In this document: in pieces, positions 1-4,298 of the stretch
Layout: each line of letters starts with the position of its first letter
How positions within the stretch are numbered: the first letter of the stretch is position 1
Assembly: GCF_000966975.1 (NCBI RefSeq)
Contig: NZ_JZWV01000067.1
Span: forward strand, 1 to 5,285
DNA length: 5,285 bases
Direction: 5' to 3'
From: Streptomyces katrae
Lineage (GTDB): Bacteria; Actinomycetota; Actinomycetes; Streptomycetales; Streptomycetaceae
The notes under the pieces: model-generated
Database searches by the model: none
Told to the model about the DNA's origin: nothing
Seen by the model: only the letters and a program-made list of their open reading frames with translations
Position numbers and translations under genes: made by a program

Positions 1-184
1 GGGCACGGGAGGCGTCGACCTCGCCGGCCGCGACCTTGGCGGCGAGGGCTTCGTAGACGGGCAGCGGGGTAGAGCCGGTCGCCACGCCCAGCAGGGCGTC
101 GGGCTTGCGGCGGACCAGGGCGGCCATGGCCTCCGCGATGAGCTCGCCGCCTGCCTTGGCGTCCGGGACGATGACAACTTCCAC
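1..184 (-). CDS. nagB: Glucosamine-6-phosphate deaminase, N-terminal part (runs off left edge)
   Basis: Only the first 61 codons are in the window; the 3' end lies beyond position 1. From GTG at 184-182 the protein begins VEVVIVPDAKAGGELIAEAM, followed by LLGVATGSTPLPVYEAL (about residues 31-47). The GxATGSTP stretch at residues 33-40 is the phosphosugar-binding loop typical of the NagB/6-phosphogluconolactonase fold. The family converts glucosamine-6-phosphate to fructose-6-phosphate and ammonia in the cytosol, the last step of N-acetylglucosamine catabolism into glycolysis. The start is chosen because the conserved N-terminal beta strand begins there; the upstream AGG is only a weak ribosome site. 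A DasR-type operator lies 36-47 nt upstream, as expected for a GlcNAc-regulated gene. The assignment rests on recognition of the N-terminus; other sugar-phosphate isomerases of the same fold are less likely given the dre site. Confidence 0.88.
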   Translation of the reverse strand, partial: MEVVIVPDAKAGGELIAEAMAALVRRKPDALLGVATGSTPLPVYEALAAKVAAGEVDASRA

Positions 185-217
185 GCGGGGCCTGCCGATC
201 TGAGAGGTGTGGGCGCT

Positions 218-236
218 TGTGGTATAGACCAATCTA
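218..236. promoter_or_regulatory. DasR-type (dre) operator upstream of nagB
   Basis: The 12-mer TGGTATAGACCA at 220-231 matches the known dre core TGGTCTAGACCA with one mismatch and is nearly palindromic. It sits 36-47 nt upstream of the nagB start. DasR is a GntR-family repressor that is released by amino-sugar phosphates in Streptomyces and controls nag and chitin genes, so the location fits. A CTAG tetramer follows at 234-237. I could not define a convincing -35/-10 pair for nagB, but overlap of operator and promoter is likely. Confidence 0.8.
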
Positions 237-281
237 GCAGAGCGCGCCCGCCCACGGCGGCCCTCCGCCCACATCCATCGT

Positions 282-318
282 CCCGCCGTTCCCGGCCCCG
301 CGCCCGGCCGGCGGCGGG
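282..318 (-). terminator. Hairpin terminator of the SDR gene
   Basis: Two nested stems share one axis: CCCGCCG (282-288) pairs with CGGCGGG (312-318), and CCGGCC (292-297) pairs with GGCCGG (306-311). There is an 8-nt loop and a 3-nt bulge on one side (289-291). The structure starts 2 nt after the SDR stop codon read on the minus strand. It lacks a U-tract, which is common for Streptomyces terminators. It would insulate nagB from SDR transcription. Confidence 0.6.
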
Positions 319-320
319 CC

Positions 321-1082
321 CTACAGCAGCGCCAGCTGCAAGCCGCCCGTGGCGGACAGGTGCTGGCCCGTGACCCAGCGGGAGTCCGGGGAAGCCAGGA
401 AGGCCACCACGTCGGCCACCTCCTCCACCGTGCCCACCCGGTTGAAGACCGACCGGGACGCGGCGTGCGCCCGGGCCGCCGGATCGGCCAGCCAGGCCGC
501 GTTCAGCTCGGTCTCGGTGATTCCGGGGCCCACCGAGTTCACCGTGATCCCGCGCGGCGCGAGCGCGGCGGCCAGCGACACCGTCAGCGCGTTCACGGCG
601 CCCTTGGCCATGATCGTGGCGAGGATCGCCGGCAGCGCGATGTCCGGGGTGCCGGTCACGTTGACGATCCGGCCGCCGTCCGCGAGCCGCTCCAGCCCGT
701 GCTTGATCACGAAGAACGGCGCCTGCGCGTTGACCGCCTGGACCCGCTGGAAGGTCTCCTCGTCCGTCTCGCCGATGCCCGCGAAGGCCGCCGCCCCCGC
801 GTTGTTGACGAGCACGTCCACCCGCTCGGTGTGCGCCGGGTGGGCCTCGTACGCCGCCCAGAGCGCCTGCGCGTCGCCCGGCACCCCGAGCTCCGCCCCG
901 ATCGCGAAGGCCCGGCCGCCCTCGGACTCGATCGCGGCGACCGTCTCCTTCGCCGCCGCCTCGTTGCGCCCGTAGTGCACGGCGACCAGCGCCCCGTCAC
1001 GCGCCAGCCGCTGCGCCACGGCCCGCCCGATACCCCGGCTGCCGCCCGTGACCAGTGCCGTCTTCCCCTTGAGCACGCCCAT
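321..1082 (-). CDS. Short-chain dehydrogenase/reductase family protein with degenerate active site
   Basis: This is a 253-residue protein of classical SDR length and Rossmann fold, expected to be cytosolic. The nucleotide-binding motif TGGSRGIG is at residues 12-19; Arg16 and a basic stretch near Arg39 suggest NADP(H). The structural NNAG is at 93-96 and the helix Asn at 118 (VNAQAPF). The catalytic region is abnormal. The SDR YxxxK motif reads TIMAK, so Thr156 replaces the catalytic Tyr while Lys160 is kept, and the usual catalytic Ser, 13 residues earlier, is Thr143 in NVTG. The C-terminal PG motif and the TGQ...GG end are normal. The frame is intact, so it is not an obvious pseudogene. The ATG at 1082 is supported by GGAGG 10 nt upstream (1093-1097). 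It is divergent from a TetR gene across an 85-bp gap with twin palindromes, implying repression by that protein. The substrate is unknown; activity may be lost or altered. Confidence 0.9.
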   Translation of the reverse strand: MGVLKGKTALVTGGSRGIGRAVAQRLARDGALVAVHYGRNEAAAKETVAAIESEGGRAFAIGAELGVPGDAQALWAAYEAHPAHTERVDVLVNNAGAAAFAGIGETDEETFQRVQAVNAQAPFFVIKHGLERLADGGRIVNVTGTPDIALPAILATIMAKGAVNALTVSLAAALAPRGITVNSVGPGITETELNAAWLADPAARAHAASRSVFNRVGTVEEVADVVAFLASPDSRWVTGQHLSATGGLQLALL

Positions 1083-1092
1083 GACGCGCCCC

Positions 1093-1097
1093 CCTCC
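1093..1097 (-). promoter_or_regulatory. Shine-Dalgarno site of the SDR gene
   Basis: On the minus strand GGAGG followed by a G-rich run lies 10 nt before the ATG at 1082. It is the clearest ribosome site near the left half of the window and fixes the SDR start. The divergent tetR has none. Confidence 0.65.
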
Positions 1098-1105
1098 ATC
1101 ATTCG

Positions 1106-1120
1106 CTAGCGGTCGCTACA
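1106..1120. promoter_or_regulatory. Operator copy 1 in the SDR/tetR divergent promoter
   Basis: TAGCGGTCGCTA at 1107-1118 is a perfect inverted repeat of TAGCG around a GT centre. It lies just upstream of the SDR ribosome site, within its expected promoter or leader. A related copy lies 36 bp away nearer tetR. It is most likely the binding site of the adjacent TetR-family protein; the assignment is inferred from symmetry and position. Confidence 0.65.
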
Positions 1121-1141
1121 GAAAGGACCGTATCAGATTCC

Positions 1142-1157
1142 CTAGTGACCGCTATAG
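1142..1157. promoter_or_regulatory. Operator copy 2 overlapping the tetR promoter
   Basis: TAGTGACCGCTA at 1143-1154 differs by one base from the reverse complement of copy 1. Read in the same direction, CTAGTGACCGCTATAGAA (1142-1159) matches 14 of 18 bases of 1106-1123. It overlaps the likely tetR -10 region, so binding here would give autorepression. Confidence 0.65.
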
Positions 1158-1160
1158 AAT
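1155..1160 (+). promoter_or_regulatory. Putative -10 of a leaderless tetR transcript
   Basis: TAGAAT, within TATAGAAT, ends 7 nt before the ATG at 1168. Transcription would therefore begin at or next to the start codon. No -35 close to TTGACA is evident and no Shine-Dalgarno sequence precedes the start, both consistent with leaderless expression. Confidence 0.5.
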
Positions 1161-1167
1161 CGTCCGC

Positions 1168-1761
1168 ATGGTGACAGGACAGCGCGGCAGGCCCCGCTCC
1201 TTCGACCGGGACGCCGCCCTCGACAAGGCGATGCTGACCTTCTGGGAGCACGGCTACGAGGCCACGTCCATCTCCGACCTGACCCGCACCCTGGGCATCG
1301 GCGCGCCCAGCCTCTACGCGGCCTTCGGCGACAAGCGCAAGCTCTTCGACGAGGTGGTGGTGGTCTACGGCAGCCGCTACGGGGACTTCGCGGCCGTCGC
1401 GCTCCGGGAGGAGCCCACCGCCGGCGCGGCCATCGGGCGGATCCTGCGGGAGGCGGCCGAGATCTACACCGACCCGGCGCACCCGCCGGGCTGCATGGTG
1501 ATCAGCGCGGCCGCCAACACCACCTCGCAGGAGGTGGCCGAGGCCCTGCGGGAGCGCCGCAACGCCAACCTGGCCCTGTTCGAGAGCCGGATCAGGGCCG
1601 ACGTCGCGAGCGGGGTGCTGCCCGCGGACACGGACGCGCGGGCGCTGGCCCGCTACGCGGGGGCGGTGCTACAGGGGATGAGCCAGCAGTCGCGCGACGG
1701 GGCGACCCGGGAGGAACTGGAGGCGGTCGCGGAACGGGCACTGCTGGCCTGGCCGGCGTGA
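1168..1761 (+). CDS. TetR/AcrR-family transcriptional repressor
   Basis: This is a 197-residue regulator. The N-terminal TetR DNA-binding domain includes GQRGRPRSFDRDAALDKAM, then the helix-turn-helix at about residues 33-53 (TSISDLTRTLGIGAPSLYAAF) and the following DKRKLF. The C-terminal ligand-binding domain is helical with a PPGCMV segment at 106-111. Cys109 is the only cysteine. PPGC-type segments are common in a TetR subgroup often found next to SDRs, but the ligand cannot be told from sequence. The start could be ATG 1168 or GTG 1171. Upstream codons in frame (from 1048) cover the operators and are not coding. The gene is divergent from the SDR, and the two palindromes between them suggest it represses both. 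It ends in TGA at 1759-1761 and is followed by a long hairpin. Confidence 0.92.
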   Translation: MVTGQRGRPRSFDRDAALDKAMLTFWEHGYEATSISDLTRTLGIGAPSLYAAFGDKRKLFDEVVVVYGSRYGDFAAVALREEPTAGAAIGRILREAAEIYTDPAHPPGCMVISAAANTTSQEVAEALRERRNANLALFESRIRADVASGVLPADTDARALARYAGAVLQGMSQQSRDGATREELEAVAERALLAWPA

Positions 1762-1797
1762 CCCCGTGGTGATTCCGCACCGTTCGGCATTTCCTCT

Positions 1798-1845
1798 GGG
1801 CCACGGTGCAGGACGGGACCCTCAACCCGTCCGGCACCGTAGCCC
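1798..1845 (+). terminator. Long hairpin terminator after tetR
   Basis: Three stacked stems form one arm: GGGC (1798-1801) with GCCC (1842-1845), ACGGTGC (1803-1809) with GCACCGT (1834-1840), and GGACGGG (1811-1817) with CCCGTCC (1826-1832). Only two single mismatches interrupt them, and the loop is 8 nt (ACCCTCAA). That gives 18 base pairs, starting 36 nt after the tetR stop. There is no U-tract. Confidence 0.7.
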
Positions 1846-1877
1846 GGAGTACTCACGGCCGTCAGGTGTGCGGTTCC

Positions 1878-1902
1878 CGGCGGCCGGTTGGAGGGGCCGC
1901 CG
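1878..1902. repeat. Second inverted repeat in the tetR-pdtaS gap
   Basis: CGGCGGCC (1878-1885) and GGCCGCCG (1895-1902) form a perfect 8-bp stem with a 9-nt loop. It follows the tetR terminator by 32 nt. It could be a backup terminator or part of the upstream region of the kinase gene. Its function is not evident. Confidence 0.4.
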
Positions 1903-1972
1903 CGGTCAGGGCAGAACGCGCGGCCACCTCTATCCGTCCTCCTGTGCGGGGAGGGCGGAAGCTTCAGACAAT

Positions 1973-1991
1973 TGTGGACTAGACCAATCTG
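1973..1991. promoter_or_regulatory. Second dre-like (DasR) site, upstream of pdtaS
   Basis: TGGACTAGACCA at 1975-1986 matches the dre core TGGTCTAGACCA with one mismatch. The 19 bases TTGTGGACTAGACCAATCT (1972-1990) agree with the nagB site (217-235 region) at 17 of 19 positions and lie in the same orientation. The core is 138-149 bp upstream of the proposed kinase start. That is far for simple repression, so the regulated promoter is uncertain. Confidence 0.6.
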
Positions 1992-2111
1992 TCCTGTCCA
2001 TCCAAAGCGCGGGACTACTGGCCCGTCACTTCCTCCAACAGTACGCGGACTGTGCCCTTCCTGGATACTCCCCAGTACAGGTCGTGGGGAAAGTCATCCC
2101 CATACCCGGGG

Positions 2112-2117
2112 TACGCT
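2112..2117 (+). promoter_or_regulatory. Putative -10 of a leaderless pdtaS transcript
   Basis: TACGCT fits the TANNNT -10 pattern and ends 6 nt before GTG 2124. The transcript would start at or just beside that codon. No Shine-Dalgarno sequence precedes either GTG 2124 or ATG 2133. A convincing -35 was not found. Confidence 0.4.
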
Positions 2118-2123
2118 CGCAAT

Positions 2124-3602
2124 GTGCCCTCCATGAACGATCTCGTACGCCAGCACACCGCTCTCGGTGAAACCGACCTGGAGTGGCTCCACCTGCTGGT
2201 CTCGGAGTGGCAACTGCTCTCCGACCTGTCCTTCGCGGACCTCGTGCTCTGGGTCCCCACCCTCGACGGCACCCGCTACGTCTCCGTCGCCCAGATGCGG
2301 CCGAACACGGGTCCGACCTCGTACCAGGACGACATGGTCGGCCACCTCGTACCGCGCGGCCGCCGCCCGCTGCTGGACGCCGCGCTCGACGAGGGCCGGA
2401 TCGTGCGCGAGGGGGACCCGGAGTGGCGCGAGGAGGTGCCGGTCCGCGTCGAGTCGATCCCCGTCCGCCGCGAGGGCCGGGTCCTGGGCGTGATCGCACG
2501 CAACACCAACCTGCTCACTGTGCGTACACCGAGCCGGCTGGAGCTCACCTACCTCCAGTCCGCCTCCGACCTCGCGCAGATGATCGCCGCGGGCTCCTTC
2601 CCGTTCCCCGGGCAGCAGGTCGACATGGACGCCTCCCCGCGCGTCGGCGACGGCCTGATGCGCCTCGACGCCGACGGCGTGGTGACCTACGCGTCCCCCA
2701 ACGCCCTCTCCGCCTACCACCGGCTCGGCCTCGCCGCCGACCTGGTGGGCCAGCACCTGGGCACCACCACCGCCGAACTCGCCCCGTCCCGGGGCCCGGT
2801 GGACGAGGCGCTCGTCAAGCTCGCCAGTGGCTGGGCCCCCCGGGAGACCGAGGTCGAGGGCAACGGCGGGGTCATCCAGCTCCGCGCGATCCCGCTCAAG
2901 CCCAAGGGGACCCGGATCGGCTCACTGGTCCTCTGCCGCGACGTCACCGAACTGCGCCGTCGCGAACGTGAACTGATCACCAAGGACGCGACCATCCGGG
3001 AGATCCACCACCGGGTGAAGAACAACCTCCAGACGGTGGCCGCGCTGCTGCGGCTCCAGGCCCGCCGGATGGATTCGGAGAGCGGGCGCGAGGCGCTCAA
3101 CGAGGCGGTGCGCCGCGTCGGCTCGATCGCGATCGTGCACGAGACCCTCTCCCAGAACCTGGACGAGCGGGTCGAGTTCGACGAGATCGCCGACCGCGTG
3201 ATCGCGATGGTCGCCGAGATCTCGCCCGGCAAGGTGCAGTGCCGGCGCATCGGACGGTTCGGGATCCTGGACGCGGAGGTGGCCACTCCGCTGTCGATGG
3301 TGCTGACCGAGATCCTCCAGAACGCGCTGGAGCACGCCTTCACCCAGGGGGAGGGCGGCACGGTGGAGGTGACCGCCGCCCGCAGCGGATCGGGCCGCGC
3401 CGACGGGCGGCTGCTGATCACGGTCCTCGACGACGGCTCCGGCCTGCCCGAGGGCTTCGACCCCCAGAAGGCCGGCAACCTCGGGCTGCAGATCGTCCGG
3501 ACCCTCGTGGAGGGGGAGCTCGGCGGCACCTTCGACATGGTCCGCGCCGAGCCGCGCGGCACCAAGGTCGTCCTCGACGTCCCGGTCAGCTCCCAGAAGT
3601 AG
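2124..3602 (+). CDS. pdtaS: Cytosolic PdtaS-type sensor histidine kinase
   Basis: This is a 492-residue kinase without membrane segments. An N-terminal GAF-like domain (about 5-150, LVSEWQLLSDLSFADLVLWVP) is followed by a PAS domain (about 180-285). Next comes a HisKA_2 dimerisation domain with IREIHHRVKNNLQTVAALL, phosphoacceptor His295 or His296, then an HATPase domain. The ATPase N box has Asn400 (LTEILQNALEHAF), the G1 box is DDGSG at 436-440, and the G2 region is NLGLQIV from 452. Order and motifs match mycobacterial PdtaS, which phosphorylates the ANTAR antiterminator PdtaR to act on nascent RNA. No partner regulator is encoded here, and in actinobacteria it is usually unlinked. The start is GTG 2124 or ATG 2133 (three codons shorter), neither with a ribosome site; GTG is preferred for its -10 spacing. 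Codons upstream to 2052 are in frame but carry no conserved sequence. The stop is TAG 3600-3602, before a shared terminator. Confidence 0.9.
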   Translation: MPSMNDLVRQHTALGETDLEWLHLLVSEWQLLSDLSFADLVLWVPTLDGTRYVSVAQMRPNTGPTSYQDDMVGHLVPRGRRPLLDAALDEGRIVREGDPEWREEVPVRVESIPVRREGRVLGVIARNTNLLTVRTPSRLELTYLQSASDLAQMIAAGSFPFPGQQVDMDASPRVGDGLMRLDADGVVTYASPNALSAYHRLGLAADLVGQHLGTTTAELAPSRGPVDEALVKLASGWAPRETEVEGNGGVIQLRAIPLKPKGTRIGSLVLCRDVTELRRRERELITKDATIREIHHRVKNNLQTVAALLRLQARRMDSESGREALNEAVRRVGSIAIVHETLSQNLDERVEFDEIADRVIAMVAEISPGKVQCRRIGRFGILDAEVATPLSMVLTEILQNALEHAFTQGEGGTVEVTAARSGSGRADGRLLITVLDDGSGLPEGFDPQKAGNLGLQIVRTLVEGELGGTFDMVRAEPRGTKVVLDVPVSSQK

Positions 3603-3620
3603 CCCGGCCGGGGAAAGCAC

Positions 3621-3657
3621 TGAGCCCCGGACCGAAGGGTGATCGGTCCGGGGCTCA
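3621..3657. terminator. Bidirectional terminator between pdtaS and wblE
   Basis: TGAGCCCCGGACCG (3621-3634) pairs perfectly with CGGTCCGGGGCTCA (3644-3657): 14 bp, with a 9-nt loop. It starts 18 nt after the kinase stop and lies 63 nt beyond the wblE stop on the other strand, so it can serve both convergent genes. No long U-tract follows on either side. Confidence 0.85.
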
Positions 3658-3720
3658 AGAGCACGTTGCTAAGCGCTATACGGGTACTACGCGCTGCGCG
3701 TCGAGGCTCGAAAGTCGATA

Positions 3721-3978
3721 TCAGGCGCTGGCGTTGCGCGCCCGGTTGCGAGCGGCGCGGCGCTTCATGGCGCGGCGCTCGTCCTCGCTCAGACCGCCCC
3801 AGACACCGGAGTCCTGGCCGGACTCGAGCGCCCACTGCAGGCACTGCTCCATGACGGGGCAACGGCGGCAGACGGCCTTGGCTTCCTCGATCTGCAGCAG
3901 CGCAGGACCGGTGTTGCCGATGGGGAAGAAGAGCTCGGGGTCTTCCTCGCGGCAAACGGCGTTGTGACGCCAGTCCAT
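3721..3978 (-). CDS. wblE: WhiB-like Fe-S protein WblE (WhiB1 orthologue)
   Basis: This 85-residue protein begins MDWRHNAVCREEDPELFFP. It has the four WhiB-family cysteines at 9, 37, 40 and 46 (CxxC at 37-40), which bind a [4Fe-4S] cluster. The family turn GVWGG is at 58-62, and a basic C-terminal tail (KRRAARNRARNASA) contacts DNA. Sequence and length fit streptomycete WblE, the counterpart of M. tuberculosis WhiB1. That protein binds the primary sigma factor and reacts with nitric oxide. ATG 3978 is chosen because the protein family begins with MDW and AAGGAG/GGAG lie at 3990-3995 and 3984-3987; in-frame codons upstream to 4185 are non-coding leader. The gene converges on pdtaS with a shared terminator. 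Its 320-bp upstream region holds a CRP-type site, pointing to cAMP-linked control as described for whiB1. Recognition is strong. Confidence 0.97.
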   Translation of the reverse strand: MDWRHNAVCREEDPELFFPIGNTGPALLQIEEAKAVCRRCPVMEQCLQWALESGQDSGVWGGLSEDERRAMKRRAARNRARNASA

Positions 3979-3983
3979 GGCTG

Positions 3984-3995
3984 CTCCATCTCCTT
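3984..3995 (-). promoter_or_regulatory. Ribosome binding region of wblE
   Basis: On the minus strand AAGGAG (3990-3995) is 11 nt and GGAG (3984-3987) is 5 nt before the ATG at 3978. The two tandem purine blocks support this start over the upstream in-frame ATG codons. Confidence 0.7.
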
Positions 3996-4020
3996 GTATT
4001 GCGGGCAGGTTGCTTGTGAA

Positions 4021-4036
4021 TGTGAACGCTTTCACG
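4021..4036. promoter_or_regulatory. CRP/cAMP-receptor-type site upstream of wblE
   Basis: TGTGAACGCTTTCACG fits the CRP consensus TGTGA-N6-TCACA at 9 of 10 defined bases, with GTGAA/TTCAC as inverted halves. It is 43-58 nt upstream of the wblE start. An extra GTGAA half-site abuts it (4016-4020). In M. tuberculosis the orthologue whiB1 is directly regulated by the CRP protein, which makes this reading attractive. The same bases also match a LacI-family cre pattern (TGWAARCGYTWNCW) at 13 of 14 positions, so a sugar-responsive LacI protein is an alternative. Confidence 0.6.
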
Positions 4037-4222
4037 AATCCCCCCGTGAGGGAAGGGCCGACGCCCAGTTGCCTGGTGCGGTCCGAAGATTCGTGGTGGG
4101 GTTCTGGCGCTCTGTGTGGGTGCCGGGTTCTGCGGGCTGTCCCGATCGCCATGTAGAGATTCGCAAACCTCGGACGGGGATACAACCCCTTCCGGAAAGT
4201 TTTTTTGGATTCGTCGGTGTCG

Positions 4223-4241
4223 ACTAGGTCACAGCCCTAGT
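4223..4241. repeat. ACTAGG/CCTAGT inverted repeat between the lipid kinase gene and wblE
   Basis: ACTAGG (4223-4228) and CCTAGT (4236-4241) are perfect 6-bp arms around 7 nt. It could be an operator (two rare CTAG tetramers) or a weak terminator for the lipid kinase gene, whose stop is 58 nt upstream on the minus strand. There is no way to decide from sequence alone. Confidence 0.4.
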
Positions 4242-4298
4242 TCTTGGGGGTGGACCGGCGTGTAAACGTTCGACTGAAAGGACTTTGGGCTCTTCTAC

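Larger units (their letters stand above)
1762..2123. other. Non-coding gap between tetR and pdtaS
   Basis: This 362-bp stretch has no credible gene; the short open frames in it lack family resemblance or supported starts. It contains the long tetR hairpin (1798-1845), an 8-bp hairpin (1878-1902), a dre-like site (core 1975-1986) and the putative kinase promoter near 2112-2117. Around 2087-2110 there are alternating GGGG/CCCC blocks (GGGGA..TCCCC then CCCC..GGGG) that could form mutually exclusive small hairpins. Confidence 0.6.
3979..4298. other. Long wblE upstream region
   Basis: This is 320 bp without a gene, noticeably less GC-rich than the flanking coding DNA. Read towards wblE it contains an ACTAGG/CCTAGT inverted repeat (4223-4241) and a seven-base A-tract (4200-4206). 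Next come a TTCCGGAA palindrome (4191-4198), a possible -10 CTACAT (4151-4156) without a clear -35, then the CRP-type site and the ribosome site. If the -10 is right, the transcript has a leader of about 165 nt and the CRP site lies inside it. Confidence 0.5.

Noticed and set aside
360..1109. Long plus-strand open frame opposite the SDR
   Set aside because: It is antisense to a clear SDR, with Arg/Gly/Pro-rich composition typical of GC-bias shadows and no recognisable motif.
1048..1167. Earlier ATG start for tetR
   Set aside because: It would run through both operators and into the SDR gene; the TetR domain begins just after ATG 1168.
2052..2123. Earlier ATG start for the kinase
   Set aside because: The extra residues lack conserved sequence and overlap the probable promoter.
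3689..3701. ACGCGCTGCGCGT palindrome downstream of wblE
   Set aside because: Short GC palindromes arise often by chance here, and the 14-bp terminator nearby already explains termination.
2714..3955. 413-codon minus-strand open frame across pdtaS and wblE
   Set aside because: It overlaps two certain genes and the perfect terminator between them; its Ser/Arg-rich composition is that of a shadow frame.
3979..4185. In-frame N-terminal extension of wblE
   Set aside because: The WhiB1-type family starts at MDW. The extension spans the CRP-type site and ribosome site and has no conserved content.
4166..4197. SigR-like promoter GGAAG...GTT upstream of wblE
   Set aside because: Spacing is about 20 nt rather than 18-19 and the -35 deviates from GGAAT, so the match is too weak to call.
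4176..4206. Plus-strand intrinsic terminator (GGGG/CCCC stem plus T-tract)
   Set aside because: The 4-bp stem is short and separated from the T-tract by 10 nt, and no plus-strand gene ends nearby.
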